The notes beneath the pieces are model-generated. The model saw only the letters and a program-made list of their open reading frames with translations, did not search any database and was not told the DNA's origin. Positions 7,613-16,295 of a DNA stretch of 64,000 nucleotides are shown here, one piece after another. Numbering within the stretch: position 1 is the stretch's first letter; each line of letters begins with the position of its first letter. Origin of the DNA: an uncultured Lachnospiraceae bacterium (GTDB lineage Bacteria > Bacillota > Clostridia > Lachnospirales > Lachnospiraceae); the NCBI GenBank assembly GCA_934309145.1, contig CAKRCW010000005.1:1-64000 (forward strand). Direction: 5' to 3'. The translations under genes were made by a program, and so were the position numbers.

Positions 7613-7958
7613 TGTAATTATTGTATGCGTATTATTGATAATTATATTTTTTGCAGTGAGAAGCTCTGTTAAGCATTTTAAAGGAGAAGGGGGCTGCTGT
7701 GGCGGCGGTGGTGACTCATCTCCAATTCCGGTTAAGGAATTAGAGGGCAATAAATTAGGCGAGGTTAAAGTGCATATAGAAGGTATGCATTGCGATAACT
7801 GTGTGAGAACAGTAACTAAGGCTATCAATTCTATAGATGGTGCATCGGCAGTTGTGAATCTTAAAAAGCAAACTGCTGTTATATCCTATGACAGGGAGCT
7901 TTCTATGGATAGAATTAAGGCAGCGGTAAAGCTTGCCGGATTTGAGGTTAAAGAATAA
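7605..7958 (+). CDS. Membrane-anchored Cys-rich protein with C-terminal heavy-metal-associated (HMA) domain
   Basis: 117 residues from the GTG at 7605, with AGGGGTGA upstream; it overlaps the previous gene by 8 bases, so the two are coupled. One membrane helix (IIVCVLLIIIFFAVRSSV) and a 'GGCCGGGGDSS' segment match the FeoB-associated Cys-rich family. An HMA domain follows (about residues 48-117) with the metal-binding GMHCDNC loop and 'VNLKKQTAVISYD'. HMA domains usually bind Cu+ or similar ions as chaperones or P-type ATPase modules; a fusion to the Feo-associated anchor is unusual. It probably handles metal at the membrane near FeoB (inference). Confidence 0.85.
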   Translation: MGNVIIVCVLLIIIFFAVRSSVKHFKGEGGCCGGGGDSSPIPVKELEGNKLGEVKVHIEGMHCDNCVRTVTKAINSIDGASAVVNLKKQTAVISYDRELSMDRIKAAVKLAGFEVKE

Positions 7959-7980
7959 TAATAAAAAATGTAAAAAACTA

Positions 7981-8035
7981 TTGACATTCGAGTTAGGATA
8001 TACTAATATAATACATGAAGTTAGTAATAACTAAC
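7981..8035 (+). promoter_or_regulatory. Promoter with DtxR-like operators upstream of a small RNA candidate
   Basis: TTGACA (7981-7986), 17 bases, then TAATAT (8004-8009). GTTAGGATATACTAAT (7991-8006) overlaps spacer and -10. A perfect palindrome GTTAGT-AATA-ACTAAC (8020-8035) covers the expected start of transcription. The half sites match those of the feo promoter (GTTAGTT...AACTAAC at 4653-4672), so the same repressor may act on both. Confidence 0.7.
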
Positions 8036-8119
8036 TGCGTTATAAATAGCCTAATAGGAATTTATAATCGACTCCTTTCTCTGAACCCAGTGCTACTCCA
8101 CATAGCACTGGGATTTTTT
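8016..8119 (+). ncRNA. Candidate iron-regulated small RNA (about 100 nt)
   Basis: A promoter at 7981-8009 and a strong terminator at 8086-8119 bound a short unit between the Feo cluster and the GlmU-like gene. No ribosome site or believable protein is present. The transcript carries the pyrimidine-rich stretch ACTCCTTTCTCT (8071-8082), complementary to AGGAGU/GAAAGGAG-type ribosome binding sites and located just before the terminator stem. That layout is typical of base-pairing regulatory RNAs. With the DtxR-like operators it could be a functional counterpart of RyhB or FsrA, lowering translation of iron-rich proteins when iron is short. This is inference from layout; no RNA family was recognised. 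Confidence 0.55.
8086..8119 (+). terminator. Strong rho-independent terminator
   Basis: CCCAGTGCTA (8086-8095) and TAGCACTGGG (8103-8112) form a perfect 10-bp stem with a 7-base loop followed by ATTTTTTA. Confidence 0.92.
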
Positions 8120-8167
8120 ACTTTAAGATACATGTGTGTTCTTTGTGTGACAAAATCCTCTTGTTGC

Positions 8168-8196
8168 TTGAAATTTACAGAATAACAATGTATACT
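8168..8196 (+). promoter_or_regulatory. Promoter of the GlmU-like/pth/mfd operon
   Basis: TTGAAA (8168-8173), a 17-base spacer and TATACT (8191-8196), about 50 bases before the start codon at 8249. Confidence 0.7.
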
Positions 8197-8248
8197 ATGG
8201 AAAGATTATTTGGATAATATACAATATATGGAATATGAGGGAAATATA

Positions 8249-8986
8249 ATGAATAAATTAAAAGCTGTTATATTGGCGGCGGGTAAAGGAACCCGAATGA
8301 ATTCGGATTTGCCGAAGGTTATCCATAAGTGTCTTGGACAGCCTATGGTTCACTATGTCATAAAGGCGGCTAAGGATGCCGGAGCTTATGATGTATGTGT
8401 TATAGTTGGTTATAAGGCACATGAGGTTAAGGATGCCATTTATGATGTCGTAGATTATGCAGAGCAGACAGAACAGCTTGGTACAGGACATGCAGTTAAA
8501 TGTGCACTTGACTTTATAGGAACCGAGGGAGATACTATCGTGCTCTGTGGAGATACTCCTCTTATAACAGGAGATACACTTACAGCCTTGGTAGAGCAGC
8601 ATAGAAAACAGGCAAATGGAGTTACAGTTCTCTCTGCAATCGTTGATGATGCGACAGGCTATGGACGTATTATCCGCAACGAGAATGGCGAATTTGTCAA
8701 GATAGTAGAGCAAAAGGATGCGTCAGAGGAGGAGAAACAGGTTAAGGAGATTAATTCCGGAATGTATATATTTAATTCTGAGGCGTTGGCAGCTAGTCTT
8801 GGACTACTCTCTAACGACAATGCTGCTGGAGAGTACTATTTGACTGATACCATTTCATTAATCAAGAAGATTGGATTAAAGGTATCAGCTATGCCATTAT
8901 CTGGTTCTGCTGTTGATGAAATACGAGGTGTTAATACTATGGAACAGCTCGCTGAGGCGGAGAAGATAATGAGTGCCCGTCAGTAG
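8249..8986 (+). CDS. UDP-N-acetylglucosamine pyrophosphorylase-like nucleotidyltransferase (GlmU N-terminal domain only)
   Basis: 245 residues from the ATG at 8249 (GAGGGA seven bases upstream). The fold is the GlmU uridyltransferase: 'VILAAGKGTRMNSDLPKVIH' at the N terminus, 'QLGTGHAV', 'VLCGDTPLI', 'GYGRIIR', then 'EINSGMYIF' and 'GEYYLTD'. It would form UDP-GlcNAc from GlcNAc-1-P and UTP for wall synthesis. The left-handed beta-helix acetyltransferase half (about 220 residues in normal GlmU) is absent. The stop codon is followed directly by the pth ribosome site, so this is a natural short form, not a visible frameshift. The acetylation step must then be done by another enzyme. Confidence 0.87.
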   Translation: MNKLKAVILAAGKGTRMNSDLPKVIHKCLGQPMVHYVIKAAKDAGAYDVCVIVGYKAHEVKDAIYDVVDYAEQTEQLGTGHAVKCALDFIGTEGDTIVLCGDTPLITGDTLTALVEQHRKQANGVTVLSAIVDDATGYGRIIRNENGEFVKIVEQKDASEEEKQVKEINSGMYIFNSEALAASLGLLSNDNAAGEYYLTDTISLIKKIGLKVSAMPLSGSAVDEIRGVNTMEQLAEAEKIMSARQ

Positions 8987-9011
8987 AAGAACACATTGGA
9001 AGGACTAGGTT

Positions 9012-9569
9012 ATGAAGATTATCGTTGGACTGGGTAATCCTACAAGAGAATATGAAGGCACAAGACATAATATAGGATTCTCAGTTATATATAGTATAAG
9101 TGATGAGTATAATATAAAGGTAGATACTAAGAAACACAAGGCTTTAATAGGAAAAGGCGTGATAGAGGGCGAGAAGGTCATCCTTGCAATGCCTATGACA
9201 TATATGAATTTAAGCGGTGAGAGTGTCCGTGAGATTATGGATTACTATAAATGCACACCGGAGGATATAATTGTTGTATATGATGATATAAGCCTTGATG
9301 TCGGTAAGCTCAGGATAAGGGCTAAGGGAAGCGCTGGTGGACATAATGGTATCAAGAATATAATACAACACCTTGGAACAGATGTATTTCCGAGGGTGAA
9401 GGTTGGCGTAGGTGAGAAGCCTAAGGGCATGGATTTGGCTGATTATGTTCTGGGACATTTTTCTAAGGATGAGCAGCCTTTGATAAGAGAGAGCGTGGAG
9501 TGTGCTAAGGATGCGATTTCATGTATGTTGTCAGAGGGAATAGCCAGTGCGATGAATAAGTATAATTGA
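9012..9569 (+). CDS. pth: Peptidyl-tRNA hydrolase
   Basis: 185 residues, normal length. It opens with 'IIVGLGNPTREYEGTRHNIG', where His19 of the RHN motif is the catalytic base. 'PMTYMNLSGESV' and 'YDDISLDVGKLRIRAKGSAG' (catalytic Asp and substrate loop) follow, then 'GGHNGIKNIIQHLGT' and 'FPRVKVGVGEKP'. It releases tRNA from prematurely dropped peptidyl-tRNAs in the cytoplasm. It lies 25 bases after the GlmU-like gene and 19 bases before mfd; glmU-pth-mfd is a common Firmicutes order. Confidence 0.97.
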   Translation: MKIIVGLGNPTREYEGTRHNIGFSVIYSISDEYNIKVDTKKHKALIGKGVIEGEKVILAMPMTYMNLSGESVREIMDYYKCTPEDIIVVYDDISLDVGKLRIRAKGSAGGHNGIKNIIQHLGTDVFPRVKVGVGEKPKGMDLADYVLGHFSKDEQPLIRESVECAKDAISCMLSEGIASAMNKYN

Positions 9570-9588
9570 TATTTTGGAGGATTCAGAT

Positions 9589-12500
9589 ATGCAGGCGATG
9601 ATAGCAGCATTTAAAGAGGATCCGAGATATGATAAGATAAAGGAGAGTGTGGAGAGTGGCAAGCTTCCACTACATCTCTGGGGAGCTGACAGGAGACTGG
9701 AGCCTCTTATTATAGAGGCAATACCTAAGGGTGTTAATCAATGTCTTATAGTCACATACGACGAGAAAAGAGCCCGTGAAATAGTGGAGGATTATCGTTT
9801 CTTTGACAGAAACGTAAGCTATTATCCCGCTAAGGATGCTCTTTTTTATTATGCGGATGTACACAGTAATACTATGGTTCAAAACAGGCTTGAGATATTT
9901 AAGCATATAGGTGAGAAGGAGCGTATAACTGTTGTAACGACCATTGAGGGCTTGATGGACAAGATACCACCTTTAGAACATATAATAGAAAATGCTATTG
10001 ATATAGCTGTCGGACAGACCTTGTCACTTACCAAATTCTCAGATAATCTTACAACACTTGGATATGAAAAAACAACTATGGTTGAGACAGCCGGGCAGTT
10101 TTCGGTGAGAGGAGGAATTATAGATATATTCCCACTTACCGAGGAGTGCCCTTATCGTGTTGAGTTGTGGGGAGATGAAATTGACTCAATAAGAAGCTTT
10201 GATGTGGAGAGCCAGCGTTCTATAGAACAGGTGGAAAAGGTAAGAATTTATCCATCATGCGAGATGGTTCTTGACAGAAACAGGATAGATAACGGTATAG
10301 CAAAGCTTGAGGCGGAGCATAAAAAACAGGCGGCAAAGCTAAAAAAAGAGTTTAGAACAGAACAGTACGCAAGATTAAATAAAATGGTAGATACCGTCAA
10401 GGAGGAGCTTAAGGAATTTAACTCCACTATGGGAATCGATAGTCTTGTGAATTATTTTTATGATGATACGGTGTCATTTTTGGATTATATTTCAAAGGAT
10501 GCATTTATATGTATAGATGAGCCGGAGAGGACTGCAAGACAGGCAGTTGTTTACGCTCAGGAATTTGCAACCTCAATGCAGGGAAGATTAGAGGGAGGAT
10601 ATGTGCTTCCTGGCCAGACAGACGTGTTATATGATGGCAGGGAGATTATTGGAAGATTATCTAACAGAAGACTTCTTCTTATGTCTGAGCTATATACAAA
10701 ACAGCTTGCATGGGGTGAGAAGGATAATATAATGCTCTCGTCAAAGGGGCTTATTAACTATAATAACAGCTTTGAGAATCTTATGTCAGATATTGCGAAA
10801 TGGCTTAAGAAAAAGTATAGAATAATAATATTATCTCCATCTGCTACAAGAGGCAGAAGAATAGCGTCTAATCTTAAGAGCAATGATGTTATGGCACATT
10901 TCTCAGAAAACAGGGATAAGCTTCTTAAACCGGGTGAAATTATGGTTTCGGTAGGAAGACTTGAGACCGGGTTTGAGCTTCCTGACAGTAAGCTTGTGGT
11001 AATAAGTGAGGGAGATATATTTAACTCTAAGGAGCTTAAAAAGAGGAAGAAGCTCCCTAAGTATAAGGGAGATAGGATAAACAGCTTCTCTGATTTATCG
11101 GTGGGAGACTACGTTGTTCACGAAAGACATGGTATAGGAATATATCGTGGTATTGAAAAGGTTGAGACTGACGGCAGACTCAGGGATTATATAAGTATAG
11201 AGTATGACAAGGGAAGCAAGCTTTTTGTGCCTGTAGAGCAGCTTGATATAATAGGAAAGCTCTCAGGAAAGGATGGTGCTAAGCCTAAGTTAAATAAGCT
11301 CGGAGGAACTGAGTGGGAGAAGGTAAGACAGCGTGTAAAGGGACATGTAGCAGATATAGCCAGGGAATTGGTTGAATTATATGCTATAAGAGAGACCTCA
11401 CAGGGCTTTGCTTATTCCGGTGACAGCCAGTGGCAGAGAGAGTTTGAGGAGCTGTTCCCATATGAGGAGACCTCAGACCAGCAAAAGGCGATAGATGACA
11501 CAAAGAGAGATATGGAAAGTCCGCGTATAATGGACAGACTTGTATGTGGAGATGTAGGCTTTGGAAAGACTGAGGTTGCCATAAGAGCGGCGTTCAAGGC
11601 GGTGCAGGACAATAAGCAGGTGGCATATCTTGTGCCTACAACTATTTTAGCTGAGCAGCATTTCAACACATTTACGGAGAGAATGAAGAATTTCCCTGTC
11701 AATATCCGCATGCTGTCCCGTTTTTGCAGCACTAAAGAAATTAAACAGACTTTGGCAGATATGAAGAGCGGCATGGCTGATATAGTTATCGGAACACACA
11801 GACTTTTGTCAAAGGATATAGAGTTCAAGAATCTTGGATTGCTCATTATAGATGAGGAGCAGAGATTTGGAGTTAAGCACAAGGAACAGATAAAGCAGAT
11901 GAAGAAGAATGTAGATGTTCTTACACTTACTGCCACACCTATACCTAGAACACTTCACATGAGCTTAGTGGGACTGAGGGATATAAGTCTTTTAGAGGAG
12001 GCACCTGTAGACAGAATGCCTATCCAGACCTATGTTATGGAGTATGATATAGAATTTGTCAAGGAAGCGATAAATAGAGAGCTTAACAGACAGGGCCAGG
12101 TGTACTATGTATATAATCGTGTAAATACGATTGAAGACATCACGCTTAAGCTTCGTGCGGTGCTGCCTAATGCCAGAATTGAGTTTGCACATGGCAAGAT
12201 GAATGAGAGAGAACTTGAGAATATTATGCACGACTTTATCAATCGGAAGATAGACGTTTTAGTATCAACAACTATCATTGAGACCGGACTTGATATTCCA
12301 AATGTAAATACCATGATAATACATGATGCAGATACATTTGGTTTGTCGCAGCTCTATCAGTTAAGAGGACGTGTCGGAAGGTCGAGCCGCAGTGCGTATG
12401 CATTTTTATTGTATAAGCGTGATAAGATGATAAAGGAAGTTGCTGAAAAGAGATTAAAAGCAATAAGGGAGTTTACAGATTTAGGTTCAGGCTATAAAAT

Positions 12501-13131
12501 ATCTATGAAGGATTTGGAAATCAGGGGAGCAGGCAATCTGCTTGGACAGCAGCAATCGGGCAACATAGAGGCAGTCGGATATGACTTGTATTGCAAGATG
12601 CTAAACGATGAGATAAAGCGTTTGTCGGGCGAGAAGGTAGAGGAGGATTTTGCGACCTCTATAGAGCTTCCTGTTGATGCATATATTCCAGATACTTATG
12701 TAAAGAATGAATATATGAAGCTTGATTTATATAAGCGTATATCACGATGTGAGAACAGAGAGGAAAATGACGCCATTATAGAGGAAGTAAAGGATAGATT
12801 CGGTGAACCGCCTAGGGCATTTAACAGGCTGCTTGATATAGCATATCTTAAGGCTATAGCGCACAAGGCATATTTGACAGATGTGAAGTATGTGTTAGAT
12901 GAGGTGAGATTTATAATGCTGCCTACAGCACCTGTTAAGCCTGAGAGGATGGATACGCTTCTTAAACGCTATAAGGGTAATATGAAGTTTGTCACGGGGA
13001 AACAGACGGGATTTTACCTTAAAGCACAGAAAACGGTACAAGATGAGCTTATAGCAACTGTAGAAAAGGGAATAAATGATATTATGCTTCTGATAGGAGG
13101 AAACGAAGATGAGTCTGATAGGGAAAATTAA
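9589..13131 (+). CDS. mfd: Transcription-repair coupling factor Mfd
   Basis: 1180 residues from the ATG at 9589 (GGAGG at 9576-9580, eight bases before); an upstream TTG at 9574 overlaps the ribosome site. The UvrB-like N-terminal part includes 'GQFSVRGGIIDIFPLTEECP'. The RNA-polymerase-interacting domain is around 'VGDYVVHERHGIGIYRGIE'. The motor domains hold Walker A 'CGDVGFGKTEVA', the DEEQ box 'LIIDEEQRFGVKHKE', 'TATPIPRTLHMS', 'TTIIETGLDIPNVNT' and 'QLRGRVGRSSR'. A C-terminal TRCF domain follows. It removes stalled RNA polymerase and recruits UvrA. Its end overlaps the next gene by 23 bases. Confidence 0.98.
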   Translation: MQAMIAAFKEDPRYDKIKESVESGKLPLHLWGADRRLEPLIIEAIPKGVNQCLIVTYDEKRAREIVEDYRFFDRNVSYYPAKDALFYYADVHSNTMVQNRLEIFKHIGEKERITVVTTIEGLMDKIPPLEHIIENAIDIAVGQTLSLTKFSDNLTTLGYEKTTMVETAGQFSVRGGIIDIFPLTEECPYRVELWGDEIDSIRSFDVESQRSIEQVEKVRIYPSCEMVLDRNRIDNGIAKLEAEHKKQAAKLKKEFRTEQYARLNKMVDTVKEELKEFNSTMGIDSLVNYFYDDTVSFLDYISKDAFICIDEPERTARQAVVYAQEFATSMQGRLEGGYVLPGQTDVLYDGREIIGRLSNRRLLLMSELYTKQLAWGEKDNIMLSSKGLINYNNSFENLMSDIAKWLKKKYRIIILSPSATRGRRIASNLKSNDVMAHFSENRDKLLKPGEIMVSVGRLETGFELPDSKLVVISEGDIFNSKELKKRKKLPKYKGDRINSFSDLSVGDYVVHERHGIGIYRGIEKVETDGRLRDYISIEYDKGSKLFVPVEQLDIIGKLSGKDGAKPKLNKLGGTEWEKVRQRVKGHVADIARELVELYAIRETSQGFAYSGDSQWQREFEELFPYEETSDQQKAIDDTKRDMESPRIMDRLVCGDVGFGKTEVAIRAAFKAVQDNKQVAYLVPTTILAEQHFNTFTERMKNFPVNIRMLSRFCSTKEIKQTLADMKSGMADIVIGTHRLLSKDIEFKNLGLLIIDEEQRFGVKHKEQIKQMKKNVDVLTLTATPIPRTLHMSLVGLRDISLLEEAPVDRMPIQTYVMEYDIEFVKEAINRELNRQGQVYYVYNRVNTIEDITLKLRAVLPNARIEFAHGKMNERELENIMHDFINRKIDVLVSTTIIETGLDIPNVNTMIIHDADTFGLSQLYQLRGRVGRSSRSAYAFLLYKRDKMIKEVAEKRLKAIREFTDLGSGYKISMKDLEIRGAGNLLGQQQSGNIEAVGYDLYCKMLNDEIKRLSGEKVEEDFATSIELPVDAYIPDTYVKNEYMKLDLYKRISRCENREENDAIIEEVKDRFGEPPRAFNRLLDIAYLKAIAHKAYLTDVKYVLDEVRFIMLPTAPVKPERMDTLLKRYKGNMKFVTGKQTGFYLKAQKTVQDELIATVEKGINDIMLLIGGNEDESDREN

Positions 13132-14170
13132 AAATAAACTTATACTCACAATGTGTATTGCACTTATTGTATGTAGCTTTACGGGCTGCGGAGACAAGAA
13201 ACAGGAGGATAATACGGAGGATAGCCAGACTATGGTTATGCAGTATGGAGATAACATAGTTACTGTTGGTGAGGTTTATATCTATATTAGAACGGTGCAG
13301 GAGAGATACGAACTTCAATATGGTGAAGATGTATGGCAGTTATCACTTCCAGCCTCAGAAACAGACTCTGTTTCCATGGCTGACTTAACGAGGGAGGCTG
13401 TGGTTGAGGAGATAGTCAAGGTTAAAACGCTTGTGGCACATGCCTCTGATTATGGTATATCACTTACCGATGCAGAGGACTCGGAACTTCATGACAAGGC
13501 AAAGGAATTCTATGATGGACTTACCGACGAAGATATAAGCAGCATGGAGCTTACAGAGGACAAGATATATCAGGTATTCTATGAAAATGAGATAGCAGGA
13601 CGTGTTGAGGCAAAGATATTGGAGTCTGATCCAGTTGAAATCTCCGACGAAATGGCAAGAATGACAACATTTTATGACATGTATTTTCAGTGCTACTCTA
13701 TAGAGGACGATGGTACAGTTGTTGAGTATACGGAAGAACAGAAGCAGGAACAGAAGGAGAATGCTTTACAGGCATGCAGTACACTTGCTACCGCGACTAT
13801 AGATGAGAATAAAGATGCTGAGAATATAGAGAAGCTTGCAGAATATTATAAACTTGATCAGGCGGGTGAGCAGACATTGACACCGGATGAGATATTGGAA
13901 ACTTATGGAGAGGATGTGTATAATCTCCTGTATTCTATGCAGAATGGAGACTACAGCACAGTTGTGGAGACTGAATATGGATATCATGTATTCCAGATGA
14001 TAGCACTTACAGACCAGAAAGCTACCAAGGCGAGAAAAGAAACGATGACCGCTGATGCAATAAAGGAGAGAATATCAAGCCAGCTTGAAACGTGGCAGAA
14101 GGAAATAGATCCTGAATTCTCGTATCCTGACTCAGTAAATATGGAGCTGTATGATACCATAAAATTATAA
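13109..14170 (+). CDS. Lipoprotein foldase of the PpiC/PrsA (parvulin/SurA-like) type
   Basis: 353 residues. A lipoprotein signal peptide ends in 'CSFTGCGDKK', so the mature protein begins with the lipidated Cys and sits on the outer face of the membrane. A helical SurA-N/PrsA-like chaperone region follows, and a C-terminal parvulin-like part has 'MQNGDYSTVVETEYGYHVFQ'. It probably helps fold exported proteins. The ATG has GGAGG upstream, inside the end of mfd, so translation is coupled. Parvulin active-site residues are only partly recognisable, so isomerase activity is uncertain. Confidence 0.8.
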   Translation: MSLIGKIKNKLILTMCIALIVCSFTGCGDKKQEDNTEDSQTMVMQYGDNIVTVGEVYIYIRTVQERYELQYGEDVWQLSLPASETDSVSMADLTREAVVEEIVKVKTLVAHASDYGISLTDAEDSELHDKAKEFYDGLTDEDISSMELTEDKIYQVFYENEIAGRVEAKILESDPVEISDEMARMTTFYDMYFQCYSIEDDGTVVEYTEEQKQEQKENALQACSTLATATIDENKDAENIEKLAEYYKLDQAGEQTLTPDEILETYGEDVYNLLYSMQNGDYSTVVETEYGYHVFQMIALTDQKATKARKETMTADAIKERISSQLETWQKEIDPEFSYPDSVNMELYDTIKL

Positions 14171-14221
14171 AGGAGTATAAGGGTAAAGCAAAATTGCAGA
14201 AACGATGAATATAAGATAGAT

Positions 14222-14354
14222 TAATATAATAAGGGAGTGTAACCCGAAACCCGTTTAATCACGCCAGCACTTAGCGAGCCGTACGGCGAGCTTAGTACTG
14301 CTGCGTGATTAATCGAGTGAGAACGTGGTTTCGGTACACTCCCTTATTATATTA
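14222..14354. repeat. Inverted-repeat element with the same core as the one at 4371-4591
   Basis: TAATATAATAAGGGAGTGTA (14222-14241) and its exact complement (14335-14354) are the ends; pairing continues inward through CGAAACC/GGTTTCG and TAATCACGC/GCGTGATTA. The centre, 14267-14301 (GCACTTAGCGAG...CGAGCTTAGTACTGC), aligns with the core of the first element. It sits between convergent genes and would also work as a hairpin terminator. Confidence 0.72.
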
Positions 14355-14389
14355 TATATATATTATATTTACTATTGCTACTATTGCTA

Positions 14390-16081
14390 TTATTGTCTTT
14401 CAGCCTTAATAACATTCTGGAAATTCCGGATATCATCCGCAATCTCCTTACTTAGATATAACAGGCATATAAGGTTAGGAATTGCCATAAGTGCATTTGC
14501 TATATCTGAGAAATTCCATACAAGGCTTAGTGATGTTGTGGCTCCCACATATACGATGAGCGAGAATAAAATTCTATACACCATATTATATTTATGGGAA
14601 TTGAAGAGGTATTCCCACGCTTTTTCACCATGATATTCCCAGCCTAAAATTGTAGAGAATGCGAATAGTGCAATGCCTATTGTCACAAGCCATGCACCTG
14701 CATCTCCAAGTATTGTACGGAATGCCTCGATGGTTAATGCAGAACCGACGTAAGTCTCCTCGTAGCGATATGTGTTGTCATTTCCAAATACATATGCATT
14801 TCCCTGTCCATCAGTCCATGTTCCGGATATCTTGTCATTTACAAATGCAGCAGGTGCATATGTGAAGCCGGCATCGTTATATTTAGCAAGCTTGGAGTAT
14901 GCATCCTCAGGATAAGGTGTCAGGCTTAAGGTCGATTTAGAATTGCTTAAGGTTACGGTGTTTGATGAGTCGTCATAAGTCATATCGTAAGAGGTGTTCT
15001 TGTTACCCTCTGTTACTGTTAATGCTGATTCTGATATTTCGTATGTACCTACAGTCTTTTCTGCTGTAGTTCCAATAACTCCTGAGCTTGCAATTGCAAG
15101 ACCTGTTATTGTACATACAACGATTGTATCCCAGAAGGTTCCGGTCATATTTATGTAGCCTTGACGTACAGGATTATCAGTTGTGGCAGCAGCTGCGGTA
15201 ATTGCGGCAGAACCCATTCCGGCTTCGTTAGAGAAACAGCCTCTTGCGACACCGAAACGCATTGCATTTGTCATTGAGGCAACTACAGCACCGAGCATAC
15301 CTCCAGATACAGATTTTACCGAAAATGCCATGGTAAAAATCTGTCCAAGTCCGGCAGGAATATTTGACGCATTTCCTATTATAACTATAAGTCCACATAT
15401 AACATAGAATATTGCCATAAAAGGAACGACAATAGAGGAGATTTTAGATATTGATTTAATTCCTCCTATTATAATAAGAAGTGCCAAAACGGTTAATATT
15501 ATACCTATGAGCCATGGCTTTACACCGAATGTCTCGTTCATAGATGATGATATTGAGTTAGCTTGTGTAAGATTGCCTATTCCGAAGGATGCGATAACTG
15601 CAAATAAAGCGAACAGGAAACCGAGAAGCTTTCCAACTGATTTGTTCTTAAATGCTTTTCGCATGGTGTACATTGGACCACCTGACATTTCGCCCTTCTG
15701 GTTTACCTCGCGGTACTTGATTGCAAGCATACATTCGCTGAACTTACTTGTTATACCGAAACAGGCAGATATCCACATCCAGACAAGTGCCCCTGGACCG
15801 CCTGATACCATAGCTGTTGCGACACCTACTATATTGCCGGTTCCTATGGTTGCAGCAAGGGCAGTTGTAAGTGCTGAGAATGGAGATACATCACCATCGC
15901 CGCGTTTCTTTGTTCGTGCTTCCTTACTTAGCGTACTCTTTATCGCATATCCGAGATTTCGCCATGTAAGAAAACGGGTTCTGATTGTGAGGAAGATACC
16001 TGTTCCGACCAGAAGAATCAGCATAACTGGTCCCCAAACGAAGGTATCTACCGCGGAAACAATGCTTTCTAAAGTTTTCAT
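14390..16081 (-). CDS. Alanine/glycine:cation symporter (AGCS family) with an inserted domain
   Basis: 563 residues, about 90 longer than usual. It contains AGCS signatures 'TRFLTWRN', 'ALTTALAATIGTGNIVGVATA', 'GGPGALVWMWISACFG', 'KYREVNQKGEMSGGPMYTM' and 'GCFSNEAGMGSAAITAAAA'. The C-terminal half ends with 'FAFSTILGWEYHGEKAWEYL'. It imports alanine or glycine with Na+ or H+. A soluble segment of about 95 residues ('GTYEISESALTVTEG' to 'NTYRYEETYVG') is inserted between two membrane helices after 'TGLAIASSGVI'. Its 'GTWTDGQGNAYVFGNDNTY' stretch resembles a small lipocalin-like beta domain and would face outside. GGGAGG lies before the ATG. Confidence 0.92.
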   Translation of the reverse strand: MKTLESIVSAVDTFVWGPVMLILLVGTGIFLTIRTRFLTWRNLGYAIKSTLSKEARTKKRGDGDVSPFSALTTALAATIGTGNIVGVATAMVSGGPGALVWMWISACFGITSKFSECMLAIKYREVNQKGEMSGGPMYTMRKAFKNKSVGKLLGFLFALFAVIASFGIGNLTQANSISSSMNETFGVKPWLIGIILTVLALLIIIGGIKSISKISSIVVPFMAIFYVICGLIVIIGNASNIPAGLGQIFTMAFSVKSVSGGMLGAVVASMTNAMRFGVARGCFSNEAGMGSAAITAAAATTDNPVRQGYINMTGTFWDTIVVCTITGLAIASSGVIGTTAEKTVGTYEISESALTVTEGNKNTSYDMTYDDSSNTVTLSNSKSTLSLTPYPEDAYSKLAKYNDAGFTYAPAAFVNDKISGTWTDGQGNAYVFGNDNTYRYEETYVGSALTIEAFRTILGDAGAWLVTIGIALFAFSTILGWEYHGEKAWEYLFNSHKYNMVYRILFSLIVYVGATTSLSLVWNFSDIANALMAIPNLICLLYLSKEIADDIRNFQNVIKAERQ

Positions 16082-16128
16082 ATTAAATTACCTCCCTAGT
16101 GTTAATTATGTAAAATAATATGTGCAGG

Positions 16129-16157
16129 AGTATAGCATAATTACATATATGTAGCAA
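16129..16157 (-). promoter_or_regulatory. Promoter of the AGCS symporter
   Basis: On the minus strand TTGCTA (16157-16152), a 17-base spacer and TATACT (16134-16129), about 50 bases before the start codon. Confidence 0.6.
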
Positions 16158-16295
16158 GAAAAACAGTACATAACAATACTAATACTTAATAAAATTAAGT
16201 TATCGCCAAAAATACTATTCATAATTAGAGTATCTGTACCATTTGAAATGTGTTGTCATATTATAATAGGGAATGAATATAAAATGAGGCTTGTT

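Noticed and set aside
8015..8188. Open frame starting at the ATG inside the small-RNA candidate
   Set aside because: It lacks a ribosome site, runs straight through the strong terminator and promoter of the next operon, and its composition is not protein-like.
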